Shown in pieces: positions 1 to 12,600 of a stretch of DNA of 64,000 nt. A program made the translations under genes and the position numbers. Position 1 is the first letter of the stretch, and each line of letters opens with the position of its first letter. The notes beneath the pieces were generated by a model. That model worked only from the letters and a program-made list of their open reading frames with translations, did not search any database and was not told the DNA's origin. The DNA is from Acanthochromis polyacanthus (lineage: Eukaryota; Chordata; Actinopteri; Pomacentridae), in NCBI RefSeq assembly GCF_021347895.1, contig NC_067124.1, positions 18,528,521 through 18,592,520 of the forward strand. The letters are read 5' to 3'.

Positions 1-494
1 ATGTGACATGCATGTTACGAAAACAGTGGTGTTATGATGCATTTCACCACACCAAAGAAAAGTGAATCATACCAAATGCCCTGCAAGGAAGAGGGCTTTC
101 AGAAACATTCACAGCACAAAAGAGCTATTGTTCTGAGAAAATAAATAACAACAAGAGTAAGGAAAGAAAATACATTTCTTCATTCGCGATGTACCACAGG
201 AAGTCGGCCTGCCATCTTTACGAGGCGCCTGTGCTAGGTTGAAACAATATGAGTAACAGAAACATCGTTTCATCCACTGGTTCTTGTTATGTTTGGTTGT
301 GGCATGAGTTCTGTTAACTTGCATGTTGTGATGCTCTTCTGTTCTGTGCTCTGTGTGTGTAATGACTGCTGTTGTGTGTGTGTTTTGTGTCCTGCACCAC
401 TTTGTTTAATGTGTGTGATCCATATCGTGGTGCCTGTCTGTACCCCACCTCGTCCTCTGCACCTTTGTGTGTTTATGTGTATGTGCCCTCCCAG
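1..494. other. ddr1 intron, upstream part
   Basis: Intronic sequence preceding the juxtamembrane exon. Open frames here (for example 270-581 on the minus strand) are T/G-rich and have no recognisable domain. I see no other feature. Confidence 0.6.
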
Positions 495-614
495 CATTGC
501 TGTTAAACAACCCAGCCTATCACCTGCTTCTACCAGACCCCAGAAAAGGCCCGAGAGCCGTACTCGTCCCCAGCTCCACACAGGCTCAGGAAAAGAGCCT
601 CAATGTGGCCCAGG
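495..614 (+). CDS. ddr1: ddr1 juxtamembrane cassette exon (equivalent of the DDR1b insert)
   Basis: A 120-base exon (40 codons) starting after AG at 493-494 and ending before GTAAGA. It enters and leaves in phase 1, so skipping it keeps the frame. It encodes [13 protein letters not shown] followed by a basic/proline-rich stretch, matching the human segment with LLSNPAYRLLLA that is present in DDR1b and absent from DDR1a. The NPxY motif is the known Shc docking site in the human isoform. Alternative use in this species is inferred from phase symmetry, not shown. Confidence 0.85.
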
Positions 615-3600
615 GTAAGACACCTGAGACTGGGCTGACATAGTCAGAGGGCTGTACTACGAAGCCAGATCAGTGTTTAGAGAGGTATGTCGAGCTTAAA
701 ATTTTCAGTGTCTCGAAGGTAGCTCTCTTTTTGCCTGGCCAGATCTCCATGGTAACGGATGCTGTGGAGCTAACCTGGTTACGAGCAGATTATGTTCAAA
801 GTTTCAGATTTAAATTGGCTTTAAGAAGTGTCTCCCTTTAACCTAATAATTTCCTGACGGTTCTTTGAGTGATCCAGATTCTTAGCTGAAGGAACATGTT
901 TTGTCTGCAACCAAGTGAAGTTGTGCGTTACTATTCCCACTTAATGAAGTGTATAGTTACAGTATTGCACACTGTAGGCATTGTGTTGCAACCGAACCTG
1001 ACATTTATTTAGTTTGTGATGCGAAAATCGCTTAAATATATTTTATGTTGGTTCCTGATTGGTTGTAAAGTCCGTTTACACTGCTGGTACAACAACTTTT
1101 AGGAAACACATTAGAAAATGTATTATTCTACTGGTACTTATTACAAGAAATATTCAATCAATAACATTAATTTCACTTTGATTTGGCAAAAAAGTTAATC
1201 ATTATTCTGTGTTATGGGACAGTGTCTGAGCTAAATACACTTCAATACAATATCACGTTTAAATTTATGACGTTTAAAGGTTAACAGCTCAAAAGTACAG
1301 CTGTCAGTAAGAAATAAGCAGCTCCATTGATCAGTACAAAAATATACTATAACATGATTTCCAGTAGCAGCACTTTTTGTTGTCATATACCTTTGTACAC
1401 TTTATGGCTCTCCATTATAACTACCTGTTGACTGAAGGAGCTGCACACAAATGGTTCATTTTGTGCATGAAAACAGTCACATGATGCATTAAACTGCTCC
1501 TTTTATGTGAACGGCCACAGAGTCTGTAGCAGAAAATCGGAGTTAACGAAGACAGTTGATAACAACCTTAGTGATACCTGGTGTCTGATTGAGGCTTCAG
1601 ATTTTGTTGCGCCAACTTACATGAAGAAAGTCTGGATATGTCAAACTGGCTTCGTGATACTGCCCTCTGGAGGGGCTCCTCTCTCACTACCTACCCCCCT
1701 ATCTAGACTCACCAGGGTTGGGGCAGTAGAAGTCTTTCTATGTTTGTTTTTTTGCATGTGTGACCATCATCTTCCCCTGGTAACTTAAAGAATTAATCAC
1801 TCATTCTCTCACCATTCATAAGAATCTTGCTTTGTTTGAAGAGATAGTTTGGCTCTTGGGGAATTATAAAAAGTTTCACACTCACCGAGAGACAGATAAT
1901 TTCTGAATTTGTTATTTTTTAAATCGAGTTTAACTATGAGCTAAGCTGGAATCATGGCAGTGCTCCAGTGGCAGCATGGTCTGCAATATTCTGACTACTT
2001 TGTAGATGCCTACTCATGCTTGATGATCCTTTGACTTTTCAGTTGGCGCCATCATCTGGTCAAATTTATCAAGTATGTTCAAATCAACTCAAATAATTAT
2101 GCTGATGTTCTGTATTGATATTTATGGTCTCTTAATAACTTTATAACTTCAGTGATCTGCAAACTTTTCCTCTTTGCCAATATTGCCACCGTTGGCATTT
2201 GTGGGTTCAAATGAATTATTACTTATTAGATGGATTCCCATTAAAGTTGCTTTGGTGTTTACTTTGGTTATCCCTTCTCTTGATCTCATGCCATCATCGG
2301 GTCAAAGTTTTAATTTGTCTGTTACAAACAAATACTTGCAAACTAATTACAATACATCTTCTGTACTTTGTGTTTAGTGTGAAGATGGTGGCTGTGATAA
2401 ACGTTAGTTTAACATCAGCATGCTAGCAGTGATCATGTTAGCATGCAGATGTTAGCATTTATGAGTCCTGCCTCACTGAGCAAAAACCTTACAACTGCAT
2501 TAAAGCAGATGTTTAATTTGTAACTTGGGTGCTGTCAGAATTTTATTAGTAAGTGAAACAGCAGATTTTAATGCAGTTTAAGAACATTAGAATGGACTGA
2601 TACAGTACATTTGTTCTTAGCCTTCAATGAAGACATTTAATGACACGTCACTGATTTTGACAGTATCTGCTACTTCATGTTATTCATGTCACAGACATCC
2701 AGAAATGCATCTAATCTGAGCTGAGATCACTGGTAATAATGACGGTTTATAAAATATACTATAAGTCATAGTGAAATATGACGTGTACAGTTATGTGATC
2801 TTTAGCAACCACCATCATCACACTGTAAACCAAATGTTACAATGAAGAATGTATTTAACAGTGCAAATCAGGAAAATGTCAATGCAAAGCACATTCATAA
2901 ATTGGTAATCATGGATGACTGTTAATACATGAAGATAACGTAGACATCCTTGCTGTACACTGGAAAGTCTATTGGAGGACATTTTAACTGCATTATTCCT
3001 GTGTCAGCTCAGCACTCTGGTAGATGAATGAGCTTCCAGCTATTCATTAAACTATATTTTGTATATTTACAATAATAAATGACCTTGTGCTAGGTCAGAA
3101 TTTGACACTCTATATAAATCTTGTAGTTTCATTATTATTCTTTTTATTAAATGTGGGTTTTTTTGTTTTATGCTTCTATTTTATAAATAGAACTTAGTAA
3201 AGTTGAGCTTTTAAAATGTGTTTTCAAAACATGAAAATAAATTCCTCAAAATTTAAACTATCTCTTTTATAACCAGGTGTCTAAATTTCTATTGTGATTC
3301 TTTCACTCATAAACAAAACTGTTTTTAATCGCATACTTCTTCTCTAGAGTAATTTCTCATTTTCTTCCACTCTGTCTGCCTCTTCCTCGTCTCTCCAGCC
3401 TGTGGTTTGGACTTGGACATGGAGAAGGGTTTTCCCCTAGCACATGATGAGCCTCCTCCCTACCCCGGGTCTCCTCCTTACCCCTCTCTGTCTCCACCTG
3501 TGTCTCCCCCGCTGCCTCCCAGTGTCCCCCACTACGCTGAGGCGGACATTGTGAGCTTGCAGGGTGTCAGCGGTAACAACACCTATGCTGTACCTGCTTT

Positions 3601-6600
3601 GACCTCTTCAAGCCCCGGGGCCGAAGCTGCCCTGCTGCCCGAGCTGCCACGTCAGTGTCTCATCTTCAAGGAGAAACTGGGAGAGGGACAGTTTGGAGAG
3701 GTGAGAAGTAAGATGAAATGAAATGTTTGTGAATAGCAGGGTGATTGTCGCTAAACAATATGTGCATTTTTGTCGGCGCAAGGTGCACCTGTGTGAAATT
3801 GAGAACCCTCAGGATCTTCCCATTCTGGAGTTCCCCTTCAACGTCAGAAAAGGTCGCCCTCTGCTGGTAGCTGTGAAGATACTGCGACCAGATGCCTCCA
3901 AGAATGCCAGGTCTGTAACGTCATATGTTGGTCCGCTCGGTGTGGACTTTGGTTTCAGTGTTGTTCACAGTTTTCTTTGTTTTTACAGATCCTCTCCTCC
4001 TTCACACTTTCTCATGTGTTCATTGGATCGGAGCGTTCTCACTGAGGACGATGTTTCTGAAAAATCACAGCGCATTTAGAAGCACTGAATTAATTACTTG
4101 TCATTGGCAAGGATATGTAGTGAAAGAATTACCCATTGTCAGGTTCCACCTTGTGAAATGGCAGTATTATATGACTCTACTGCAATAAGCATCGCTATAG
4201 TAACAGAATATGTCAGACCCTTAGGATATCACCTTGAGTTCTGCGAGGCTGTGATTTTCATTTTACACTATGTTTGACTTTTTTTTCCCCCCACCGTAGT
4301 TATGTTATTCCTAAACGGATGATAACAATAAAAACAGTGCTTGATAATGCTTTAATGTCTATTTTATTGCTTCAAACCAACCAATTTTCTCCCCTTTTTG
4401 TGCACATCTTCCAGTTTTCAAAGGGGGTGAAAGTGTTTATCTAACTAGCTGGCTGTCAGATGAATCTTGCTTGTCTGCTTCCTGGTAGAAACGACTTCTT
4501 GAAAGAGGTGAAGATTCTGTCTCGTCTGAAAGACCCGAACATCATCCGACTGCTGGGAGTGTGTGTGAGCAGTGATCCTCTCTGCATGGTCACTGAATAC
4601 ATGGAGTGTGGAGACTTGAACCAGTATCTCTCCCACCGAGTGCTTCTGGACAAATCCGGACCTTCACACAACACGCCAACCATCAGGTGCATACAAACAC
4701 ACACACATATATACTCACACGCAAAAGAAACGCAAGTTTCTTTTACCCGATGAAAAATTAAATTTGGTTTCCCAAAACAAAAATGCATTTGGTACTTTGT
4801 GGTGCATGGTGTGTTCTTAACATTTTCTGTTGCGTTTTGTAAGGTTGGTGTGAAAATCGAAAACGAATTGTCGCAATACACCAATGCATTGATGATGTGG
4901 ACATGATTCACACTTTGCACGTGCAATTGAATATGCACGATTTATCGACACCTTCAGTGGGAATAAATTTAATTCAAGATCATAGGCATTTCACTTGCTG
5001 TTTAACTATGCCATGCTTAAACCAAATTGAGAGGAACCAAGCCATCGGACGTCTGCAAGCTGGAGAGTCTGTCCGCTTCGGGGAAGGTCATCGGTGCTCT
5101 GTGTGGTGTTGTATCGATGCTGGAGACGGTAAATGGTGGTGATGTTGACATGAAAGTGACGGGCAATGTCTCGGACAGACTCTCCAGCTTGCAGACGTCC
5201 GATGGCTTGGTTCCTCTCAATTTGGTTTAAGCGTGGCATAGTTAAACAGCAAGTGAAATGCCTATGATCTTGAATTGAATTTATTCCCACTGAAGGTGTC
5301 GATAAATCGTATATATTCAATTGCACGTGCAAAGTGTGAATCATGTCCACATCATCAATGCATTGGTGTATTGCGACGATTTGTTTTCGGTTTTCACACC
5401 AACCTTACAAAATGCAACAGAAAATGTTAAGAACACACCATGCACTACAAAGTACCAAATGCATTTTTGTTTTGGGAAACCAAATTTAATTTTTCATCGG
5501 GTAAAAGAAACTTGCGTTTCTTTTGCGTGTGAGTATATTTATATAAGCAGTAACACTTTTTATTTACGGTTTCCCATCTGCCTTCTACCCCTCTAGCTAC
5601 CCTGCGCTCATCTCCATGGCCAGCCAGATTGCATCAGGAATGAAGTTTCTCTCGTCTCTGAACTTTGTGCACCGGGATCTGGCCACACGGAACTGTCTGG
5701 TTGGGGGTGAGAGAGGTGAAAGGGGAGAGGATCGAGGCGGTGAGCGTCACATCAAGATCGCCGACTTTGGCATGAGCAGAAACTTGTACGCTGGAGACTA
5801 CTACAGGATCCAGGGCAGAGCTGTGCTGCCGATACGCTGGATGGCCTGGGAGTGCATACTCATGGTGAGAGGCCAGTAATGTGTGTGTTTGTGCATCTGA
5901 TGGTGTGTGATGATCGTACTTCTGTATGTTATATTGTTGACATTTTTTTCCTGTGCTTTTGGGACAGGCATTGTATTATATGGTTGTCTATATGCTCCAT
6001 TTTTCTTAACACAACATCTCTTGTACAACTGGAATTAAATCCTTCAAAGTTGGCTGAATTTCACTTGGATTCAGTGATGAAGGGATTCAATTTTGGTGGT
6101 CAAGTTCACTAACTTCATAAGACATGTTATTGGCTATAATAACAAAAATGTGATCATTAATTATGACAAAATTTCACACTGATGTCTGGTAGGATGAGAT
6201 TTTATACCAGCAAGGTCCAATCTGGACAGACTTGGATTTATGCTGCAACTCGACTGGTAGTTCTATTCATACAACTGAACAGCTGTAATTCTAGTTGATG
6301 ATTGATTGATTTTCTATTTTAGTAAAATAGTTTAAGTAGCAAAGAAACGGGTAAACTTTAGTTATAACAACAACGAATGAAAACATAAGAATCCCACTAC
6401 TAAAAACATTCATCTCTTTGTTAAATAATGAGCAGCTCCTCCAGAAGTTTGTTCTCCATTTCTGTTTTCTTTGTAAAACAAATCTTATTCTCTCCTTTCA
6501 TTTTTATTGCAGTTTTCCAACAGATTAAATCAGTGAAGTCCTTTACGGATAACTAGTAATAAAGCTGCCGGTATAATAGCACTAGGAACTGTGCAGACTG

Positions 6601-9600
6601 TTGCACACAAATGATAAATAAAATCTCTGAAATCAATACGTGCATCACTATTATTCATGTACTTATATCTAATGCCAACTCAATAATTTAGTCATTTCCT
6701 GTTACCTGTTTGCCATCCTATGATGATTTTGACAATATTTTTTAGTTTTGTCACGTTTGTACAGCTTGCACAGTGAAATTCAAGGTGACTGTTTCTCAAG
6801 ACTGTGCAATAAAAACAAGACAGAAAAAATAGAGAAAGTCATAAATAATGAGTATTTGATACTAGGGGTGGTATGATGATGATGAAATGACCATGTCAGT
6901 GTGTGTCGGTGTATTCCCAGGGTAAGTTTACCACAGCCAGTGATGTGTGGGCGTTTGGGGTCACTCTGTGGGAGATGCTGAGCGTTTGCCAGGAGCAGCC
7001 GTACTCCAATCTTACAGATGAGCAAGTGATCGACAACGCTGGGGAGTTCTTCAGAGACCAGGGCAGACAGGTAGGTCACACAGAAATGCACACGTTTGCC
7101 ACAAGTAAAACTTCCTGTTCCGCACGTGACTGTTTTACAGTCTGAAGCTGAAAATATTAGCTTGGAAAATCCAAACTGAATCTCCATGTAATCTCCTATC
7201 TCCATGTTAGGAGATACAGGAGAGTCAGTTTGGCATTGTGCGAATTGAATCATGTTTCCCTCCCGGTACAGTTTGGTACAACCAATCATAGCACGGGAGG
7301 CGGGAGTTAATGCTGCGTCATCTTCAGCGCCTGGATTACCCATAAAACACCAGCGCACCTCCCGTAACCAAACACAAACATTAACATTAATGGTAGGGGA
7401 ATCTACCACTGACTGTAAGAATTCCTGGAGGAGTTGCTGTGCTATGGCACAAAAAATATGACCAGCTGATTCAAGTGGTCAGGCTGAATGTTGACTGGGC
7501 CATAGGACTTGAGCTTTGCTGTGGAGATAAGAAGTTTACAATACTAAATATATATACACCATATGAATGCTATGAAAATGAATTTGAGTACCTCAATAGA
7601 TTGGCCTACATTATGGCCTTCATACAAGATAACACGTCTAGCAGTATCCTCATCATGGGAGATCTAAACGCTGATATCTCAGACCAAGGGTCTCTGTTTG
7701 CGAAACATCTAAAGCATTTTTGCTCAGACAATAGTCTATGCCTTTCCAGTGAAATACTTCTGCCAAAAGACAGTTACACTTATATTAGTGAGGCGTGGCA
7801 CACCACGTCTTGGTTAGATCACTGCATATGTACTAGTGACGCTCATAATTCCATTATGTCCTTCAAAATTAATTATGAGTTTGCTATCTGTGATCATGTG
7901 CCCTTCTCACTGTCCATAAATGTGTGCAGTGGACCATCTCTTGTGCCAATGAGCAATAATTGTGACACACTTGGTGGGAAAATTAAGTGGTCCTCACTAA
8001 CACAAAAGGATTGTATAAGAAGATTGTTGATTCTCTCCTTGGTTCGAGTCCGCCTCTGAATAAGGCTAAGCCGTTTAAAGCTAAGCCAGGTTGGAATGAG
8101 TGTGCTGAAGAGATTCATGCTGAGGCTAGACGAGCCTTCAAGGCCTGGGTTGAAGCAGGACGGCTTAAAAACGGACATTTATTTGAATATATGAAGAAAG
8201 CAAAATCAAAATTTAAATATGTCTTACGGTACATGAAGAGAAATGAGAATACTATAAGGGCTGATGTACTGGCTGGAAGATTACAAAACAACAGCCCCAC
8301 AGACTTCTGGAAAGAAATTAAAAGAATTAACAATAACAGAACCTCTCTGCCTGCAAATATTGATGGCACGAGTGGAATAGAGCAGATAACCAAGCTGTGG
8401 CAGAAACATTATTTTAACATCTTTAATGCTGTAAAGAGTAAACAATTCCTTGTTGGTGATATGGACAAGAGTGAATCTGTGTTCGTATCTTCACAAGAAG
8501 TCTATGAGATAGTGACAAAACTGAATAACGATAAGGCATGCGGTGCAGATAAGATAACGTCTGAGCACTTAAAATATGCGAGCAGAAAACTGTTTCCTCT
8601 GCTTTCTATTTGCTTTAGTGGGTTTCTCATACATGGAGTCCTACCGGACACATTGTTGTCTGTCATCTTAGTCCCAGTTGTAAAAGATAAAGCTGGAAAA
8701 ATCAACAGCAAAGAAAACTATAGGCCTATAGCTCTGGCCAGCACTTTGTCTAAGGTGCTTGAGAGGGCTATTTTGAATAAAATGGAAGAGTTTTTGCTGA
8801 CCACTGATAACCAATTTGGGTTTAAACCCAAACATGGAACAGACATGTGTATATTTGCCCTGAAAGAAATTTTAGATTATTATAACAAACACAATACAAC
8901 AATGTTTGTGTGTTTTATTGATGCCTCTAAGGCTTTTGATTATGTCAACCATGAGAAGTTATTTTATAAATTATACAAGAGAGGTGTACCTAAATGTTTG
9001 GTAAGAATTTTGGTGTACTGGTACACACATCAACTTATGTTTGTTAAATGGGGAAGTTGCCTATCGGCACCATTTAATATGTCTAATGGAGTGAGACAGA
9101 GCAGCATTTGTCTCCTTTTTTATTCAATGTATATATTGATGATTTGTCAAGACTCTTAAATAACTGCACAACTGGCTGTAGGGTTGGGAATCGCACAACC
9201 AACCACCTACTGTATGCTGATGATCTTGTAATTTTCTGTCCATACAGTGTTGGACTACAAGAATTGCTGCAAGTGTGTTCTCAGTATGGATCAGACTTTG
9301 ATATAAAATACAATTCAAAGAAAAGTATAATCATGATTGTTCGGAGCAGAGAGGACTCTAACCTACAGTTCCCTGACTTCTTTCTGTCTGGAAGTAGGCT
9401 GAACGTGAGTGAGGAGTGCAAATATCTGGGACACTATGTGACTGCAGACCTTTCTGATGACAAAGACATTTACCGACAGTGTTGAATGCTCTATGGACAA
9501 GCTAACATGTTGTTCCGCAAGTTTGGAATGTGCTCAAGAGCTGTAAAAATCAGTTTATTTAAGGCCTATTGCACGCCAATGTACACAGCCCACCTGTGGA

Positions 9601-12600
9601 GGAGCTATAAACGGAGCAGCATGCAGAAACTTACTGTAGCCTATAACGATGGTATGCGGATGTTACTTAGGGTTCCACGCTGGAGCAGTGCGAGTCAGAT
9701 GTTCGTAAATGTAGGTGTGCCCACATGCCCTGCTGTTTTGCGCAACCTAATGTTCAGATGCAGGTGTAGACTGTTGAATTCTTCCAACAGCATTATTGTT
9801 GTACTGACCAACCCTGGACTAAGTTCAGTGCGGTACTTTTCTATTTTATGGACTCATTGGCGTTTGAGCCTGTATAGAGAAGTTATTTAATTGTTATGTG
9901 TGTCTTTTTTAATGGACCAGTTATTGTGTCTGAAATAAAGTATTGAATTGAATTGAATAACAAAGTTATTCCTAACACCGCTAATCGTTCGGAAGGAGTC
10001 TTTTGTTGCATAGCCTTTTCAAAAGTAAGTGTTGTCCTTGAGAGTACCCCATGTATTCGCAGATTTTTGTGACAAAAACGGCAGTAATCGTTCACCGCGA
10101 CGCTTTCTCAGCTGCATGCCATTGTTGTTTGGACTACATGGACTTCAAGGTCGATTTGTTTGTGCGTCACATCCGTGTTACGCTGATTGGTTCTTTCTCG
10201 TTCAAGCTCCATTCGTTAGCCCCTCCGTTTTGAAATCGTCTCCTATCATCACAATGTCAGACTGCCTTTATTTGTATTTATATTAATACATAAATAAAGT
10301 CAGTCTGGATTTTCCAGGCAATGAAAATATAGCTTTAAACTAAAGGATGCACAGTGATGCCTACATTATCACTGGTACTGTTTGATAAAGTCTGTAATTA
10401 TTCATTATCAGCACAGGTCTAAAATGAACAATGACAGGCAGATAATACCTTTCAGCCCAAAAGTTTAAATAATAATGTAGTTTTCATAAATATGGCATTT
10501 TGTACATGTAAGTTGAAGTCGTTTTCTCATTTGTCCACTGAGTATGTGCATTTAAAAGGCATTTTATTCTGTATTTACTGCTACACTAGAGCCCTGTTCT
10601 CTGCTATTAAATGGAAAAAGTGTACATGTGTACACTGGCTTCCTTAAGTGGCCAAAATGAGTTGGAAACATGCTGTCATATCAACAAAAATCTAATATCA
10701 TGTGTCCCTCTCTTACACTGCGGTTTTTGAGCAATATTTATCTTATGAGAGAGATAAACAGATTGATACATAACACCACACATTTCCTCAAATAGCTTCC
10801 ATACTTAATAAGTTTCAAAAAAGAACAGTGAATAAATACTAGACTAAGTTATTTTTGTGCAGCAGTTTTTTATACTCAGTAGACAGCATTTAGTTGTCAA
10901 TTACTTGGTGTCCTGCAGAAACAGAGCAGGCGTTTTTCTTCACATGTTAAAGACATGTATTTTTAAAGTACAATACTAAGAGTTTGGATGGTAATTTATA
11001 TTATTATATATCATATTTCTGCTCAAGATGAATAATAAATAGACATTCGGATGATTAGCAGTAAGTAGTGGCTGAAATAATAATGTGACAAATTCTTAAA
11101 TAAATGTGAAATAGAAATCAGATTTTGAAATGATACTATTAGTAAATTACAAATACTGAAATTTAGCATGTACGTTATGCAATACATCTGAGGATTCAAG
11201 TGGCTCTTTTACAAATCTACACCATTTTCCTGGGTTTTGAATCTATTACACAGTGAACATCGATCTGAAACTTGAAAAATTCAATCAAAAAACAAATTTA
11301 ATTATAATTAATAAACCAAATATAAATAACATATAAATACCACCAAATAGCGTCGCGCACAGAGGCAGCGGCTCAACGCTCTTCCTTTTCTCTGCTCAGT
11401 TTTAGTCGTGTGAACCCCACCTACAGCTGAATCAGTCTAGTGACCACAGGTCTGCAGGGTAATCAGGCCGTTCTAAATTCATTTCAGCTCTAATACGATA
11501 TATCTGAGGACAGAGTCAGGTCATCAGGCTCTGTTTGGATTATTATCAGCCACAGCAGGCACTGCAGATGGAGTCAGAACAGGAAGCAGAAGCCTGGATT
11601 CCCATCCTGTCTACTCACAAGGTTAAGGAAACGACGACACAAACCACCACTACCGATAATTTCACGACTGACAGATACATCACCAACAGAATTACTACAA
11701 ATCTCTGCAAACAAACTCACACAGGAGTGTTGCATTTTGCTTGTAATGGAGATTTTCACCCATTCATCCCTGATGTTGCCACGGAGCCAGCAAAACACAG
11801 AAGCAAAAACAAAACAGGGGGATTATGTGCAGTTGTGTTCACAATAATAGCAGTGTGCTTCAAAATGTGAGTAGAGCTCAAAATCCTGCTTGGAAAATTC
11901 AAAGTTTTTTATTTTATTAACTGAGAACAATGCACTTTACATTTTACATTAAAACATGGTGAGAAATGTCTCAATATTTTAAATCATTTGCAGAAAATGG
12001 CCAGTGGACCACTGAACCTTGGCCTAGGCCATTATGCTATGGAGGTAGAATCACATGATCTGTTCAGCTGAGGATGGAGGCGATTTTACCAGAGGTGGCC
12101 AGCATCACGAGGAGATGATTTAGGCGAAAAAATAGCTTTTGTCAAAAAATGACTTAGGCCATTATTTCAGGAAGGTGACAACTTTCCAATTCAATTTTAT
12201 TTATATAGCACCAATTACAGTCAAATTGTCTCAAAACGCTTTACAGAACCCATATGCCCAAAGGCGACAGTGGCAAGAAAAACACCTTTTAACAGGGAAA
12301 AAAACTTTGAGCAGAGCCCGGCTCTTTAACCGGATTTTTAAATCATAAATAATGGAGTCCAAGTATGCTGTGTACCCACTTTGATTAAAAGCAGAAAAAT
12401 AAATGTATTGGGCCAACAAATGAAATGTACGATCATCAAATGTGTTTGTTCCTTATATTGTCAGTGTTTAAACCCAGTGTGATTTAATGTGTGAGGTAAA
12501 GTAGGTATTAAAGTGTGTGTTTCCTTCTTCCTCTGTCTTGCAGGTCTATCTGAGCAGGCCGGCTGTCTGTCCTCAGGGTCTTTATGAGCTCATGCTGAGC

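Noticed and set aside
4897..5350. Two separate small genes with a [14 protein letters not shown] start
   Set aside because: They are the same Tc1 transposase N-terminus carried on the two inverted arms of the foldback element.
6780..7409. 209-codon minus-strand ORF at a ddr1 exon
   Set aside because: It crosses a ddr1 exon, intron and repeat sequence without any domain. Most likely chance.
7439..9890. A functional host gene with reverse transcriptase domain
   Set aside because: Stops and frame breaks, the LINE domain order and the tandem 3' end show a dead retrotransposon copy.
11568..11870. IER3 (expected between FLOT1 and DDR1 in human)
   Set aside because: The small ORF does not resemble the proline-rich IER3 sequence, and it lies inside the ddr1 intron rather than between the genes.
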